Positions 6,519-6,858 of a stretch of DNA of 6,858 nucleotides are shown here, piece after piece. This DNA comes from Deltaproteobacteria bacterium (lineage in GTDB: Bacteria > Desulfobacterota > Desulfomonilia > UBA1062): positions 1 through 6,858 of the forward strand of contig JALNWY010000160.1 in the NCBI GenBank assembly GCA_023230665.1, in the 5' to 3' direction. The notes below the pieces were generated by a model. It had not been told where the DNA came from, ran no database searches, and saw only the letters and a program-made list of their open reading frames with translations. A program made the position numbers and the translations under genes. Position 1 is the stretch's first letter. Every line of letters starts with the position of its first letter.

Positions 6519-6583
6519 TCGAAAGCGGCATACCGCCCTGAAGGCATCCGCCCATGGGCCTGAATTCTCTGCCGACATTCCTC

Positions 6584-6613
6584 TTGACACCTTCGGCAGG
6601 CGCCCTGTATATA
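6584..6613 (+). promoter_or_regulatory. Strong sigma-70-type promoter for the tRNA gene
   Basis: A perfect -35 TTGACA (6584-6589) precedes the AT-rich -10 region TATATA (6608-6613) at 18 bp; TGTATA at 6606-6611 would give 16 bp. The predicted transcript start is around 6618-6621, some 12 nt before the mature tRNA 5' end, as expected for a monocistronic tRNA gene. Confidence 0.65.
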
Positions 6614-6631
6614 TCTCAACACCATTGGAAA

Positions 6632-6703
6632 GGGCCGCTAGCTCAGGGGGAGAGCGCTACCTTCACACGGTAGAAGTCGTAGGTTCAAATCCTACGCGGC
6701 CCA
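6632..6703 (+). tRNA. tRNA-Val (anticodon CAC)
   Basis: A full cloverleaf can be folded by eye. The acceptor stem GGGCCGC (6632-6638) pairs perfectly with GCGGCCC (6696-6702), with discriminator A6703. The D stem is GCTC/GAGC (6641-6644, 6652-6655). The anticodon stem CTACC/GGTAG (6657-6661, 6669-6673) encloses a 7-nt loop with anticodon CAC at 6664-6666, which reads GUG (valine). The T stem GTAGG/CCTAC (6679-6683, 6691-6695) encloses TTCAAAT. The 3' CCA is not encoded (CTC follows A6703), so it must be added by the CCA-adding enzyme. Confidence 0.95.
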
Positions 6704-6858
6704 CTCTTAACATTCTGGGATTATTCATGTTTTTCCATCTCCGGCGTTCCCCAAGTGTTACCCGCTTTCCCTTCAGCGGTACCACGTTCTCGGCCAGGAT
6801 ACGACCCATGAACTTATTGTGTTAGTTTGCTAGATCGGGAAGATCCGCTGAATGAGCA
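6704..6858. other. Region downstream of the tRNA with no identifiable feature
   Basis: No credible gene, terminator or attachment-site duplication is seen to the window edge. A weak hairpin (CCGCT, 6762-6766, with AGCGG, 6775-6779) lacks a T tract. On the minus strand a short frame from ATG 6809 reads like protein at first, but it stops inside the tRNA (6663-6665) and has no SD. Confidence 0.4.

Noticed and set aside
5921..6541. 206-codon plus-strand frame inside the kinase gene
   Set aside because: It is the other-frame reading of the HisKA/HATPase region, Arg/Gly/Pro-rich and without motifs.
6525..6559. Short hairpin GCGG-CATA-CCGC and palindrome GCCCATGGGC after the kinase
   Set aside because: Stems are only 4-5 bp and no T tract follows, so they do not qualify as an intrinsic terminator.
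5805..6590. 261-codon minus-strand open frame opposite the kinase catalytic domains
   Set aside because: Antisense to intact H, N, G1 and G2 boxes; no motif of its own.
6663..6809. 48-codon minus-strand frame starting M-G-R-I-L-A-E-N-V-V-P-L
   Set aside because: It begins in a protein-like way but lacks an SD and ends inside the tRNA with the typical G-F-E-P-T-T-S tRNA-derived sequence, so it is not a gene by itself.
6625..6825. 66-codon plus-strand frame covering the tRNA
   Set aside because: The V-G-S-N-P-T-R-P-T stretch is the familiar false translation of a tRNA T arm and acceptor stem.

Overview
The window is about 55-60 % G+C and reads as a bacterial chromosome segment with compact operons, E. 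coli-like -35/-10 promoters, Shine-Dalgarno (SD) sites ahead of several genes and a standard tRNA. The gene set suggests an anaerobic or syntrophic lineage, perhaps Desulfobacterota (old Deltaproteobacteria): a fused NDP-forming acyl-CoA synthetase, a soluble PAS-GAF histidine kinase and a small cysteine-containing protein. That placement is inference from gene content; no phylogenetic marker is present. I see no insertion sequence, CRISPR array or phage gene.

Layout. (1) 1-426, plus: 3' part of a lipoate-protein ligase A-like gene whose start lies outside the window. (2) 286-1041, minus: a six-helix VTT/TVP38-type (DedA superfamily) membrane protein. It converges on the ligase gene and the two overlap by 141 bp. 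(3) 1042-1198: a divergent intergenic region with a good minus-strand promoter containing a small dyad. (4) 1199-3747, plus: a two-gene operon of a 711-residue fused acyl-CoA synthetase (ADP-forming acetate-CoA ligase family) and a 134-residue protein built from two copies of a Cys-X30-CQLG unit. (5) 3748-3958: intergenic DNA with an imperfect dyad and a strong sigma-70-type promoter. (6) 3959-6518, plus: a second two-gene operon of a UlaG/UPF0173-type metallo-beta-lactamase-fold hydrolase and, 7 bp later, a cytoplasmic PAS-PAS-GAF-HisKA-HATPase histidine kinase. (7) 6584-6703: a strong promoter and tRNA-Val(CAC). (8) 6704-6858: nothing I can identify.

How the genes may work together. The acyl-CoA synthetase would interconvert acyl-CoA + ADP + Pi with acid + CoA + ATP in the cytoplasm. 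The CQLG protein follows it with a ready SD and may be co-expressed, possibly as a regulator or metal/redox-responsive accessory; that is inference. The hydrolase-kinase pair appears to share one promoter, so the kinase may sense a cytoplasmic signal, but no response regulator is in the window. The best candidate for something undescribed is the duplicated C-X30-CQLG protein. The next is the antisense overlap that gives the lipoate ligase-like protein a His/Asp-rich tail.
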